Position numbers and translations under genes: made by a program. Under the pieces are notes generated by a model. That model was given only the letters and a program-made list of their open reading frames with translations. It had not been told where the DNA came from and did no database searches. From positions 38,992-76,288 of the forward strand of contig KN886726.1 in the NCBI GenBank assembly GCA_000934455.1: a DNA stretch of 37,297 bases, written 5' to 3'. This DNA comes from Apostichopus parvimensis (Eukaryota; Echinodermata; Holothuroidea; Aspidochirotida; Stichopodidae). Below, piece by piece: positions 22,937 through 34,540 of the stretch (its first letter is position 1; each line of letters begins with the position of its first letter).

Positions 22937-23603
22937 AGTTTTATCTATGTTCAGTCATATATGCACCCCTCGGTTCTTATTTATCCACCCAACGTTTGTC
23001 AGAGTTCTGCCCAAAACAGGTAAAACCACGACAGCTATAGAAATGTAATTGTCAAACAGTTATAAGTAGGTTGCGTTTTTCTACATAAAACTGCAATGAA
23101 AAAAAAAACATTACACATCGTTTGGTAATTGTTTAAATGTATTGAACAATGGTTGAAAACACACACTTATTTCAATTTTAATATTTTCTATTTGATGCTA
23201 ACATTTATTGTTTAAGGTGAATTTCACATCAGATTTTGATTTTTGTAATCAGTGACCCTTGGCGTGGTAACGCGGTTAGGGATGGGGGTTCCCAACATTC
23301 AATACAAAATTGTCCGAAAAATTGGTCATGTTTAGAAAACAGGTCCCGTCTTCACAAATCCGTCTTCCCTAGTAAAGCAATTTACTCCCGTTAAACAAGA
23401 AATCTAGCTATACGTTCCCGTCTATGACACCAATCTTTAGACTCTTATGATGATTGTAAAGTGTTGTCATGATAAAGGCTACATAAGCAAGAGCATGGTA
23501 CTTTTTTAACTGATGGTCGGATAGATAAATTCCGCATTAAAAACATTAATCTCCTTATAATATCACGTGATTGATTACATTCGTTTCGCACTTACATTCC
23601 TAG

Positions 23604-23723
23604 GTTAAAGATGAAACGAGTCTGTCACAGTTGTGTTCCGAGACGGTGTTTCTTCGCACAGCTGATAGTAAACAACTCCAGATGCCGACCAAAGTTTACC
23701 TAGAGCTTGCAGCAAGCCACAAC
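23604..23723 (+). pseudogene. NLR exon A3, isolated duplicate
   Basis: A 120-nt open exon with acceptor CTTACATTCCTAG and donor GTAAGTCA at 23724, phase 0 at both ends. It reads VKDETSLSQLCSE and ends YLELAASHN. 23 of its 40 residues match A2 (KD.TSL..LCS, DS.QLQ, LELA.SH), with the same length and splice sites. It lies in duplication copy II. The duplicate ends 0.5 kb downstream with no B exon, and a decayed LINE occupies the place where one would be expected. The QRSTI core of A2 and the NACHT exon is changed to QMPTK. I call it a pseudo-exon for lack of partners, although its own frame is intact. Confidence 0.55.
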
Positions 23724-24228
23724 GTAAGTCACTCCTACATAAAATCATCATGCATAAAACTACGTCATATATGTTTCCCTTTTTTTTGACCAATCGTATG
23801 TTTGCTTTAAATTAGAATTATATTTAAATTAAACAATGTTTGGTAACTAACGTACCAAGTTCTTGGATTTATACATAATGATAAAGGATCTTATCATTAT
23901 TATTTATTTGACTTGTATATTAGTTTGAAAGAAGCCACGGCACTCATTAACTCAATATAGAGATAACATATATACTTTAATAAAGACGTGAGACGGAAAG
24001 ATCCCGATGGGCGACAAAAATTAACTCTATTTCGGATGCAATAAACCAGCAGGAACAGTCAATATCTTTGCTAGTGTGGCCTCGTGGTAATAATTATGAT
24101 GTGTCTAATAGGGTAATCAGGTTACTGTATAAGTACCATAGACCTAAAACAATAATGAAATGAGGTTTTACTGTCATAAAGAGGTAGAGTTATCCGTGAT
24201 TAGCATCATCAGGTGACGGTATCTCAGC

Positions 24229-24689
24229 ATTTAATAACTAGTTATCCCTAGGGTAACTTTTAATTATTGCAACATTCCAGTAAAATACAATGTATGAACG
24301 GGAAGTGGAAAGTTCTGTTTGACCATTTGATCCTCCCCTCCGTAATTCTATAACTCACCGGTTGTTTTTTATTATTCATATACCAATGGAAAGCCTCTTT
24401 GGTAAATATTTAATTGCAGTAGGTTACCATAAATAGTCATTTCACGTTGGAAGAACTTTTTATTCTACTTTGAATCGTTCATATTACGACATATGTCTGA
24501 TAAAACACAAAAATTAGTTACTTCCAGAAACAGGTTTTAAAACATAATGTAATGTATTTGTGTCATCTTATATGACGTCATTGTATACAGGAATTGCCCT
24601 AAGGCTGAACTGTACAGTCGTAACTGTCATCATCCACAAAATTTATGGGAATTGTAATTGCTACCAAACTAAATTGTAAAGAGGATATT
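24229..24689. other. Unique sequence after duplication copy II
   Basis: Homology to copy I ends at 24228. This AT-rich stretch has no supported exon. Confidence 0.45.
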
Positions 24690-25158
24690 TCACGTATTTA
24701 CACAACAATATCCCGTGTTAATGGAATTATCTACAATTCTTCATCATCCTAATTATAGCTTATTACTTTGGGGAATGCTCAAAAGACTCTCTTAAATAAT
24801 CAGCCCCTCTTACAGAAAAAGAGTATCAGAAATATATATTATGTCCCATAATATTCTCATAGCACTCTTCTGTTTAAAGATTCGAAAATTCTAATTGTTT
24901 TAGATCTCTATAGCTACCAAGTTGGGATTTTTATGTACAAATTTCATCATGGACTTTTAACGAAAAGCTTTGAGTAGTTTTTCACTTATAATTGAGACTT
25001 TTATAATTACGGTACTCGCTTAAATAAAAAGTCTTCGTAATCGTGGTGTGATCCTCTGGAATTCACTCCCATGCAGTTTAAAACATTTAACATCATTACG
25101 TCATTTTAATGTGTCAATGAAACGCCACACTCAAACTTCACCAGTCAACGACAAGTAA
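24690..25158 (+). mobile_element. Decayed CR1/L2-like LINE, C-terminal part of polymerase
   Basis: Several frames together read like the post-RT region of a LINE ORF2. SRVNGIIY occurs near 24700, NNQPLLQKKSIRNIY from about 24790, LLFKDSKILIVLDLYSYQVG and MYKFHHGLLTKSFE near 24930. After a frame change, LRNRGVILWNSLP follows near 25033, with a stop at 25156-25158. In-frame stops (for example after KSFE) and at least one frameshift show it is dead. The RT core is absent. It occupies the position downstream of A3 where a B exon would lie. Confidence 0.75.
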
Positions 25159-25776
25159 TTCACCTTACGTAGCTATTCATTCCTCCACGTCTATTTTCTT
25201 TAAAAAAATACTACACATATATAAGTGTATGTGTAATTGTGTACATATGTTTAATGAATATATATGTTATACAAATATTTACAAGTTCTAATGTACACGT
25301 GCATTTATATCAATGTAAATGTATGTATGTCAAGGAAGTCATTAGGTTTAACTTGTTTCACAATCAGGTTTTTTGAGCCAACGATCCAAACCATGTCTAA
25401 ACTATTCACATATTGAAAATAGTAATCAAACTTTGTATGTTGTGAAATGGTAGAAATACATAAACCAAACTAATCTAACATGTACATTTAAAACATGGGT
25501 AAAATACATCATAGCATTAGGTAGTTTACGACGCTAACGAGGAAGTCTACGTTAATTAAGTGTTACTTTGGAAATAAAAATGAATTGTTTGTTTACCTTC
25601 ATTATATTTACTCCATACAGATTGCTCAAACGGCCTGTTAAAACAAAATGACACATGAAGGGAAATGTATCCTCATATAAATACACTAAATCTGTCCAAG
25701 CTCTCCCTTGCAATTTTATGCTTAGGAAGGTGCGTTAGTGTACCTAGACAGGTAAGAGAGGAGTGAAGTAAATAAT
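25159..25776. other. LINE 3' flank and unassigned AT-rich DNA
   Basis: The ATGTA-rich part to about 25340 may be the LINE 3' UTR. The rest holds no recognised feature. Confidence 0.4.
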
Positions 25777-26562
25777 TGGCGTTTGTTGACTTTAAATGAC
25801 CTTTGACCTTCACCGAAATCAATAGGCTTCTTTTACCCAATGTTATGCACCTTCATGCTTAGTATGAGATAAGCCCAAGTTTCCGATATTGAGATATCAT
25901 GTTTACAAGGTTTTCAAAATTTGACCTCTGAAGATCCAAAAGATATTTGACCTCCACCAAAAAAAAAGGCTCTTGTACTTAATGTGGTACTTCTACACAC
26001 CAAATATGAGGTCTGCCCAAGCTTCTCTTCTTAATATATCATGTTTTAAAGGTTTTCAAAATTTGACCCCTGGTGACACCAAATGGCATTTGACATCCAC
26101 AAAAACAATAGGCTTTTTGTACTTATTGTTATACACATGCATACCAAGTATGAGATTTGCCCAAGCGTCTAATATTGAGATATCATGTTTACAAGATTTT
26201 TAAAATTTGACACCTAATGACCCCAAATTAACCTTCACCAAAATGAATAAGCTTCTTGTACTTAATATGGTACTTCTACACATTAAATATGAAGTCTGCC
26301 TAATATTCCCATCTTGAGATATCGTGTTTACCAGTTTTTTACAATTTGACCTCTGGTGATGCCACTTACCTTTTACCTCCACAAAAACAATAGGCTACTT
26401 GAATTTAATGTGGTACTGCTATACATCAAATATGAAATTGGTCAGAACTCCCTTCTGTAGGTGTCATGTTTACAAGCCGGGCGTCACAAACGAACACACA
26501 TGCGCCCACTCACGTACGCCATCATAAATGCAAAGGTTACCATTATCATCGAAACTAAAAAG
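25777..26562. mobile_element. Satellite-bearing mobile element, copy 2 (left end missing)
   Basis: The same monomer as copy 1 recurs with anchors near 25910, 26044, 26187 and 26326 (spacing about 139-143 bp). The same right end follows: CCGGGCGTCACAAACG, an ACACA run, ATGCAAAGGTTACC and ATTATCATCGAAACTAAAAA. The left terminal block of copies 1 and 3 (GGTTTCGATGATGTAAC) is absent, so this copy is truncated or rearranged on the left. Confidence 0.75.
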
Positions 26563-28678
26563 GCATAACTTTCAGCAAAATTAACTTCACCTGCACTATA
26601 ACTAATTTTTCCTATAAAATGCATATATTTAGAAATGAAATATTTTTTATGATATACGATTTTAAGCTGCTTACTACTTATACTGTTATGAACTTTATCA
26701 ATAAAGTAGCTTGTGTAAGGACATGAAGGTGGCACTAATTGCTGCTAATTATGAAGAAATAAATGTAATATTCCTTAAACTGACTGTTGACTCAAACCAA
26801 CCCACACAATGGAAGCTTTAAGGACAATGTTATAAACACTATATAGTAAACATAATTTGATGTGCCAAATGGTGCTTTTCAGTTTATATGAACAGAGCTT
26901 AAATCAATCAAACAATTACCACTTTTGTGTCTATGAAATACGATAAAGAATTATTTGTGGTGACTCTTCCTCCGTTTTCCCCTTGCTGCGATTGTCAAAC
27001 ACCGGTGTTAGAAAAAGAGTGCCAGAGCATCTTGTTCATCTGTAAGAATAAAACATGTTGAGTTAATGGTAACAACAGTTGACAGATTTCATCAGTATGG
27101 CATTCAAATACAACTCCACATTACATGCCAGAAAATGAAAATCTTAAGGATATTACTTGCCCATCATCAGTTTACTTAAATCAGCTAGCCTAATATTGCA
27201 TTGTTAGCATCATTGGGCAAAATGTTTTGTTCGGTAAAGACAATTCTTGAAGTAAAGCAAAGAATGAAGGTGCTTGGATTCAGACAGCTGATAAATCTAA
27301 TATATACTACTGTCGGTTTTGTGTGAATCAAGGTTTATAACATTTAACTCTCACATAGTTCTATCATTTTGATACCAACATGGATAGCTACACACCCAGT
27401 ACATGCTAAGCTGAATGCAAACAAAGTTTACCATATGTACATTTTACAATACATGCTAATAGTTGGAAGGCCTAGATGGACCTTGACATCGTCTTTACTT
27501 GGTTAACATATAAGTTGTGATACACCAGGTACTTTTATATCTTTGGTCCAAAACAAACTCACTAAATATTAATACATGTCTCCATTGAAACAGAATGATG
27601 GAGAAGTATGTCGCATATTCAATTATTTATAAATGTCTTAGCCTTGACAAAACTTGGGTTAATATCGAAAGGAAATAATCTCAAGTAGCTACTCCTACTA
27701 CTGGGAGGAGTTTACAGGCTACCTTCAAGAAAACTAACCCTATTCAAATAGCATACTTAAGTCTCGGGATATTAAAGTTAATGATAACTCAAGTTGACTG
27801 GGTCAATGGAAACCTTACCATGTACAGTACTATAGGTTTGGTCAGGTTTAACTACAATGTATTCCTTATTTTGTAGCTTAGATATACCAATAAGGATAGT
27901 CCTCCTCATAATATAAACCACACTTTAGAAGTGTTCTACCTTAATGTGGGTATTGGTCTTGTTTTGTTTGAAGTTGTAAGGAGACATGCACTTCTGGACT
28001 AAATTGATTGTTTAAGAACATGTCATACATTTTACTGCCTACATTTTGTGAAAACGTGGCTGACAATACAGGAGTGTGGACACGCTATAAAAACTGAAAA
28101 TTACCCTAACCAGCCACCCAACACTATAGCACTAAAAAAATTGGAAGGGATCAAGTCATCTGAATATTTTCTTCTTCAATGTATGAAGCATACCAGCAAC
28201 AAAAAATGACGAAGTCTATTGAATATATACACAGGTCTCTTTGTGTACATTTAAACATTTACCATGCAATGTATGGCATACAGTGCCTAATATGTTGTAT
28301 GTAAGATTGAGGCCTTTATCTTCCCTTCGGCCCTTACTGTAGGGAGTTTGTTGATTAAGCAAGTTTCAAAACAAATACTGTTCCACCAGGATTAGACAGT
28401 AACAAAATCACTTTCTACCCAGGCTCAAAGCTAATTATAACTACAGCCCAGCTTACCAGTTCTGCTATACACTAAGTATACACTTACCATTACCATTATC
28501 AGCATATTGTAAACCATTCTGTGCAAGATCTGCATCATGTGACCCCCAAAGATTGTCTCAAGACTGATTAATCCATATTTACCTAATGAGATGATAAAGA
28601 AAACTGCAATAAGAATCAGCTGTAACTAATTATATATTGAAAATATCAGAACCAGATAAGTCCTTATGTAAACAATAA
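26563..28678. other. Unassigned AT-rich DNA
   Basis: No supported gene. A 42-codon ORF at 26933-27061 (with PCCDCQTPVLEKEC) stands out only because of its cysteines and a GTAAGA site at its end. I cannot assign it. Confidence 0.4.
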
Positions 28679-29302
28679 CCAGAATGCAAAAATACATTGT
28701 AGTTTCGATGATGTAACATTAGCAGTTTTCTTCATGAATCTGACGTAATGTATATTGAGGGTGTACGTGTTTACAAGGCTTTCACGATTTGACCTGCTGT
28801 CTACCTATGACATTTGAGCTCACCCAAAATCCATAGGCTTCTTTCTTACGCAATGTTTTACACCTTCTTACCCAAATATGAGATCTGCCCAAGCTTCCAA
28901 TATTGGTATGTCATGTTTACAAGGTTTTCAAAATATGGCCCCTGGTGACCTCAAATGACCTTTGACCTTCACCAAAAACAATAGGCTTCTTTTACTTAAT
29001 GTGGTACTTTCTACACACCAAAATAAAACTGGTCTGACCTTCCCTTCTTGAGATAGCATGTTTACAAGGTTATCACAATTTCACCTATGGTGACCCCAAA
29101 TGACCTCTGACCTCCACCAAAAAAATAGGCTTATTTTACTTAATGTGGTACTTCTACACACCAAAATAAAACTGGTCTGACATTCCCTTATTGAGGTATC
29201 GTGTTTACAAGCAGGGCGTCACAAACACGCTCACACACGTACACACACGCACACCCACTCCATCATGAATGCAAAGGTTACGATTATCATCAAAACTAAA
29301 AA
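28679..29302. mobile_element. Satellite-bearing mobile element, copy 3 (three units)
   Basis: The left block CCAGAATGCAAAAATACATTG, AGTTTCGATGATGTAAC and CTGACGTAATGTAT matches copy 1. Monomer anchors (GTTTACAAGG) occur near 28769, 28914 and 29059 (about 145 bp apart). The right end has GGGCGTCACAAACACG, a CACACACG run and CATCATGAATGCAAAGGTTAC. It therefore has three units where copy 1 has five, with both ends kept. Confidence 0.8.
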
Positions 29303-30065
29303 CCCTTGTTATAGAGTTTGCCATTTTAGTTTACCCAACAGTTATTCCATTTCTCATAGATATGCAAGCTAATCCTAGAATGACTTTTTGTCCATGAAAC
29401 AACTCAATAATTACAGATTCGTTCCTTTATTGTAAGCAGCTCTTAATTTTCAAGTTGAATCATTTTCGAAAATGTATCCATAACCAAAACAATACGCTAA
29501 ACTTGGTAACATGTTTGCAATCCTTTGGATTAGACTCAATTGATCAGCACACTTTCTAGTTTGGTATTTTTAACATGATTGGTGCAGTTGGGCAATGAAG
29601 TAGTTCATCTTTGTTTGAACACCAAATTACTATTTTTTTACCTTGAAGGCAAACAAAGTTAGGCATAATTACTGGTCTGGATTGCTTTTGTCAAACAATT
29701 GGTATAACAGTGTGAAGCAGAGGCTGCACTAATAAACAAATTATGTTGTCTTTGCTTTCACAACTGTCCCAGTAACTTCATTTCTACCTTTGCAGTAGAC
29801 ATTAACCTGAAACCCCTCCCCCTTTCCCAAACACACACTTATAAATCAATAAGTGAATTACAGAGTAAATTTAAGAACATGAAAAGAATACAAAATGAAT
29901 TAAGGATTTCAGATAATATTACATGCTAAATCCTAAAAGAACTTGCCATATTGTGTTGTATGATCTTCTGTGATAGAATCATTAACTGTTGCTTGTCATA
30001 GTACAATACTCAATACCTTATTATTTTCCATGACAACTATTTAATATGAAGGGATGGTATCCTGA
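29303..30065. other. Unassigned AT-rich DNA
   Basis: I see no ORF or repeat of note. Confidence 0.4.
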
Positions 30066-30600
30066 ATGGTATCACTTGATGTTCCTGTATGGTATCACTT
30101 TATATCATCTTCTGACAAGCATAGACTGATGAGATTCCTTAAGTATACTTCACGTATATTGAATGTAAGCCAGCTATCACTGAAGGATCAACTAAACACA
30201 GCTGCAAAGAATGAATTTGTAAGGATGACAAATAAAATTAGAGATGACAAAGATCACCCACTACATGGGCCACTTAATTGTATGCCGGTGAAAGCTACCA
30301 GGAATCTTAGGAACCCTCATATCTTGCCAAAATATAGAATTCAACTTTATAAGAACTCTTTCATCTACCGTGCTGCAATATACATTCAATTTGGTAATTT
30401 GGAACCTTTCATTTAATTTTACAAATTGTTTCACCTAGTTCAAGTAATGTACATAGTTTTAACGCTTTCTTGTTGTGCAATCATTTAAACATCTTATCTA
30501 TCATGGTTTTCATATTTATTTATTTTAGTTTGACATGTGCACTCCTTTTTATAAATATGCTATATTTATACTGGTTTCAAAAAATGAAATGAAATGAAAT
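30066..30600 (+). mobile_element. LINE 3' end with (ATGAA)n tail
   Basis: The open frame to TAA at 30414-30416 includes KHRLMRFLKYTSRIL, DDKDHPLHGPL and ILPKYRIQLYKNSFIYRAAI. The pattern DxxHPLxxxL, then R/KYxNSFIxRAI, is typical of the extreme C-terminus of many non-LTR retrotransposon polymerases. A 3' UTR of about 165 nt ends in AAAATGAAATGAAATGAAAT at 30581-30600, a simple-repeat tail usual for LINEs. The start at 30066 is a truncation point, not an initiator. This C-terminus differs in type from the WNSLP-type fragments at 15392 and 25033, so at least two LINE lineages are present. Confidence 0.75.
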
Positions 30601-33291
30601 GGGTGAACCTTGTCTTAAATTACATAGTATCTACTCAACCTGGAGACAATGACAATAAAAAGCCTTTTTTTATGTTGAAAATGGAATGAAACTATTTTTT
30701 TAAGAAACAATGGATGCCAGATGACCATTAAAATTGGTCTTATTTGAAAGATTAAAGATTTACTTGGCTGTATATATGAAATCACATGTGATTTTCCTCC
30801 TCTTGAAAGTTACAATTATGGTACAAGTTGTACAGATGATTCTACAATTAGAGAAACACTGAACAAAAAAAGTCTCACAGAATCCATCAGTCTAAGACTT
30901 AGATTGTTCATATTTGATGCCTTGTTTTGCAGTGCTTGGAAATGATGGGGTGGGGGAGTGTGCTGGATGAGGGACTTTCCAGTAGGGATATTTACCTTGA
31001 AGGATCTAATAAATTATAGAGTAAACTTATCCACTTAAACACTTGCATTCTCATTGAGGTGGGGAAGGGGTGGGGTTGGGGAGGGTAAGAATCAGGCGGT
31101 GGACCATGCAATTATTACCCTGTTCATGTTTATTGTTCGGTGTACACCACTTTCAAGAGCTGTAATCCGCGCATGAAACTGGCAAATCCCTAAACAGGCT
31201 GATCTCAGGACTGAATATTTGAAGTGTACCTAGTGATGAGATAAACAAAATGCATTTGGTTATGAGTTTTAATATTATTATTCATATAAATTGTCACCAC
31301 TCAGTCTGCAAGTAGCAGAGTTCCATCATGTAATATTGTCAAATACATAGTAATAACACAGCTATTATAACCATATGGTATGCTACTGTAGTTGCAAAAT
31401 CAATTACAAAGTAAAATTAGTAAAAAATATGGGATGTCTTCTAATATTAAATATTTAATTGAAATGATATTTACAACTCAGCTATAGTTATAATAACATT
31501 GTAAAGAAACTAATGCAACTAGAACACAAATCTATAGACTGTACAAGATGAACTTAATGTCTTCTAATGCTTCCCACAGTGAATATACAGCTCAACTAAT
31601 TCCAAAATAATTGAACTAATAATGATGCAGCCCTGAAAATAGAATGGAGCTTGAAGAAAAAAACATGATGAAGGATTTTGGTCACATAATTTAGGAACCA
31701 AAGGACCCCTGTACTGTATAGGTTGATGAATTTTGTAGGATATTTTTATATCTGCAGATTTTGATGTATACTTATTTCATAACATTTTGTTCTGTACATT
31801 TATACTGTGAGGGGGTGGGACTGGGTTGGGGCTACAGTTATAATCTGAGTGCCCAGTGAAATATGTGATGAAGACTAATATACTTTAACTAAGGATAAAC
31901 AAAGACTTAAAAAGTGGGTCTGGTGAAACAATTGTACATGGAACTTTGGCTGGGTCTCAATATGACTAGTGTACACCTTACTTGAATAATGGTTCTTAAG
32001 CCTCACATAATGTAAATGGGAATAGTATAACTGGTGTGCGACAGTTTGTCATGAATTTGAGCAAAATATTGAAGAGGTAAAGGAAGAGCAAACCCAACCA
32101 TCACTTTTAGCTGATATGACAGACATGAGATGAATATCAAATGTGGAGGTGATTTGTGTTTTACTGTCCAATTACGATTCAAATCATATTTCCAATATTT
32201 AAGCAAATGCTTAAAACAGTCATCTCTACTGTACATTTTAAACTAACATCATGACAAACAAACAACGTACACTGAAGTTCAGGAATATTTCCATAGTTGT
32301 GTGACCTATGTGTTAAGTACCTAAATTAATCAAGGCGTTGTTTTTTCTTGTTTGACAGAGTGTTCATTACAAATACCTCAACACATAGATAAACAATACA
32401 GAATAAATTCACCACTGTCATGTTTTCACAGCATTATGGTATATCTGAAATGGTATTTTAACTTTTTGGTTTTGACACAAAGAAAATACATACCTCAACA
32501 GAAGACAATTTTGTAGGTAACTCAAACTACTTTCATACAAAACAACAAGTTGTCTTCCAGTCTTACCATTCTGTGTGCCAAGCGTTCTATAACACATTAT
32601 TCATATGAGCCTCTTCAAGTTTGGCAGATATTAAAATGTACCAGAGAGTGTTCGGGCAGCTATTGTGTTATGGCAAGCTCCCTACAAACATACCAAGTAC
32701 TGGATAAATCCAGCAAGAATCCAATCATTTTAATGTCAAAACCAGGGACCAATTCTGTCAGTTATACTTTGAGTGGATGAGTTAAACCTGTTTACAGAAT
32801 TCTTAGTGAGAGAGGATGGAGATAAAAGGGAATTCCCTGATCTGCAATGCTATCCCAAAAATCCACCACAGGTTGTTGAACATGGCCATCACTGTTCGAC
32901 ACTTACCATTAATGTGATTACCATCAAACGGAGAAAATATCAGATGATGAACCAATCATTTTCCTTGTCAGCACACTATGAACACTACCGTAAAAAAATG
33001 GTTACTACAGGTTGAATAGGTGATACCCTAATAGCTGGCTTCAAGATAATTGAAGTTAACCTTATGAAGAGAAAGAAAATGTTGTAAATGAGAACTAAGT
33101 TCTTATGATAGTAAATAATGAAAAAGTCAGTCAGAAATATATATGTGTATGTCTCTGGCTAAATACACTGTAAACATGGACATCCATGAAAGTACACTTC
33201 AAATTTAAATAACCAGGTATTGTGTCCAAAAAAATGTTCCATTATATTGTCGGTATATATGTACCCCTATGGCGGAATGACGGAAGCTGGT
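30601..33291. other. Unassigned AT-rich DNA
   Basis: G-rich patches occur at about 30945-30960, 31055-31090 and 31810-31830. Short ORFs (32003-32236 minus, 32550-32780 and 32773-33015 plus) have no recognised features. GTAAG donors on the minus strand near 32570 and 32915 are not paired with open exons. Confidence 0.4.
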
Positions 33292-33420
33292 CACTTCGCC
33301 CAACAACCATTTCGCCCAACTGCCATTTCGACCAACCTTAACATTTCGGACAACCTTGTTGGTCTTTTCACCCAACCAGCATGGTCATCTCGCCCAACCT
33401 TGCTAGTTATTTCGACCAAC
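33292..33420. repeat. Minisatellite of TTTCGCCCAAC-type units
   Basis: Seven degenerate units of 16-22 bp share the core CATTTCGCCCAAC (variants CACTTCGCCCAAC, CATTTCGACCAAC, CATTTCGGACAAC, TTTTCACCCAAC, CATCTCGCCCAAC). They are preceded by an ATGGCGGAATGACGG block. The 69-codon ORF across it is just the repeat read through. Confidence 0.85.
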
Positions 33421-34043
33421 ATTGATTAAATAGTATACTTCAATAAAACAGACAGGGATGCTTCTATGGGTTTGGTCAATTTAATAAGGAAACGTTCGGG
33501 AATTGTTAATGTTACGGGATACGAACCGAATATTTTGAAGGAAACTTGAAGTCGTGGTCACATTCGGTAGGATTGATCAGTGTTTAGGGGCTAGGTTTGA
33601 TAGGTTTTTATGGAAACCGATTCCCCTTTGTTTGTATAATATTAGATTGACACTATTTAGAACCAGATTAACACCTAGCTGCTGTGAACAATACCCTTGA
33701 TTTACGCCTGGCGGACTTGATACACGCTTGACCGAAGGAATGACACTGGAACCGATTACACCCAGAATACTTGCCTCAACTTCAAATTCACGTCATGATA
33801 CTCCCCGCTATTGTCTGTGCATAGCCTAACGTTGCGTTGAACCTATGAAAGGAACATAGGTCTGTGCGATACGATGATTTTTTGCGTTGACAGTTGCGAT
33901 AGACTCTGGTTCTCTCTGCATCATATTCACCATTTGGTAAGGGCTGCATTGTCTTCTTACTTCGTAAACCACAGCTGTATACGCTGTGGGGAATCACACC
34001 AAACAAACAGGGAAGTACAGCAGTTCTTCGAAAGCGGAATCAA

Positions 34044-34175
34044 ATGCTTCGCTGTTTTGTTTTCGATTGCGTAATTGAGACCTGTCCAAGTCGTTTCCAA
34101 TCGCCAACAGAAAAATCCGTATGGGCGGCCATTTGGGAAAAAATTACAACGACGAAACAAGAGACAAACAGATAG
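34044..34175 (+). CDS. Possible THAP-like zinc-finger start (fragment)
   Basis: A 43-codon ORF begins ATG at 34044 and stops at TAG 34173-34175. It starts MLRCFVFDC, giving a Cys-x4-Cys spacing close to the N-terminus, followed by SRFQSP and a Trp at residue 27 in SVWAAIWEKI. THAP domains start the same way: Cys-x(2-4)-Cys, then an F..FP-type motif and a Trp before a helix. The second half of the zinc site (Cys-x2-His) and the AVPTIF box are missing, so this would be a first exon or a broken copy, possibly from a THAP-containing transposase. No clear donor was found before the stop. The local sequence is richer in GC and CpG than its surroundings. The opposite strand also has a short ORF here (MAAHTDFSVGDW), so the call is weak. 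Confidence 0.3.
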   Translation: MLRCFVFDCVIETCPSRFQSPTEKSVWAAIWEKITTTKQETNR

Positions 34176-34540
34176 GAAAAATGATGTAAAGGAACTATAA
34201 TAAGAATGTAGTGTATTACAGATAGATTGAAAGATATGGAGATGAAACATTCTAAACAAGAAAGGAACAAATAAACAGACCAAAATGAAGTGAATTAACA
34301 TTATCTAACAACTAACCTGATTTCTTTTTGTATTTAAACAAGACTCAAAGAGAACGAAAAATGTAAATTTGGAAAATAAAAATAGATAAGAATCTCAAGA
34401 GAACAACGATTTGCTAACACAATCTCCACACAGTGATAGACCGACTATAAAGCTCGATGTAATAACAATAAGAAGAAAAAGATGAACCCAAAGGAAACTG
34501 ACTTAACAATCAAATGAAACTACTCGAACCGGTCCTTACA

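Larger units (their letters stand above)
21133..24228 (+). repeat. Segmental duplication, copy II
   Basis: Diverged counterpart of 15868-17823. Homology runs 21133-21174, resumes at 22213-22263 after an insertion, and is near-continuous from about 22497 to 24228, where it breaks at GGTATCTCAGC. The divergent patch 22264-22492 matches a different, shorter sequence in copy I. It includes exon A3. Satellite-bearing copy 1 ends only about 50 bp upstream of it. Confidence 0.85.

Noticed and set aside
32540..33015. A minus-strand gene suggested by GTAAGA and GTAAGT donors
   Set aside because: The stretches upstream of both donors contain stops in all frames before any believable acceptor.
34040..34301. 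Overlapping minus-strand ORFs as a membrane protein
   Set aside because: They overlap the THAP-like ORF on the other strand, show only a hydrophobic low-complexity part, and have no splice or start support beyond one ATG.
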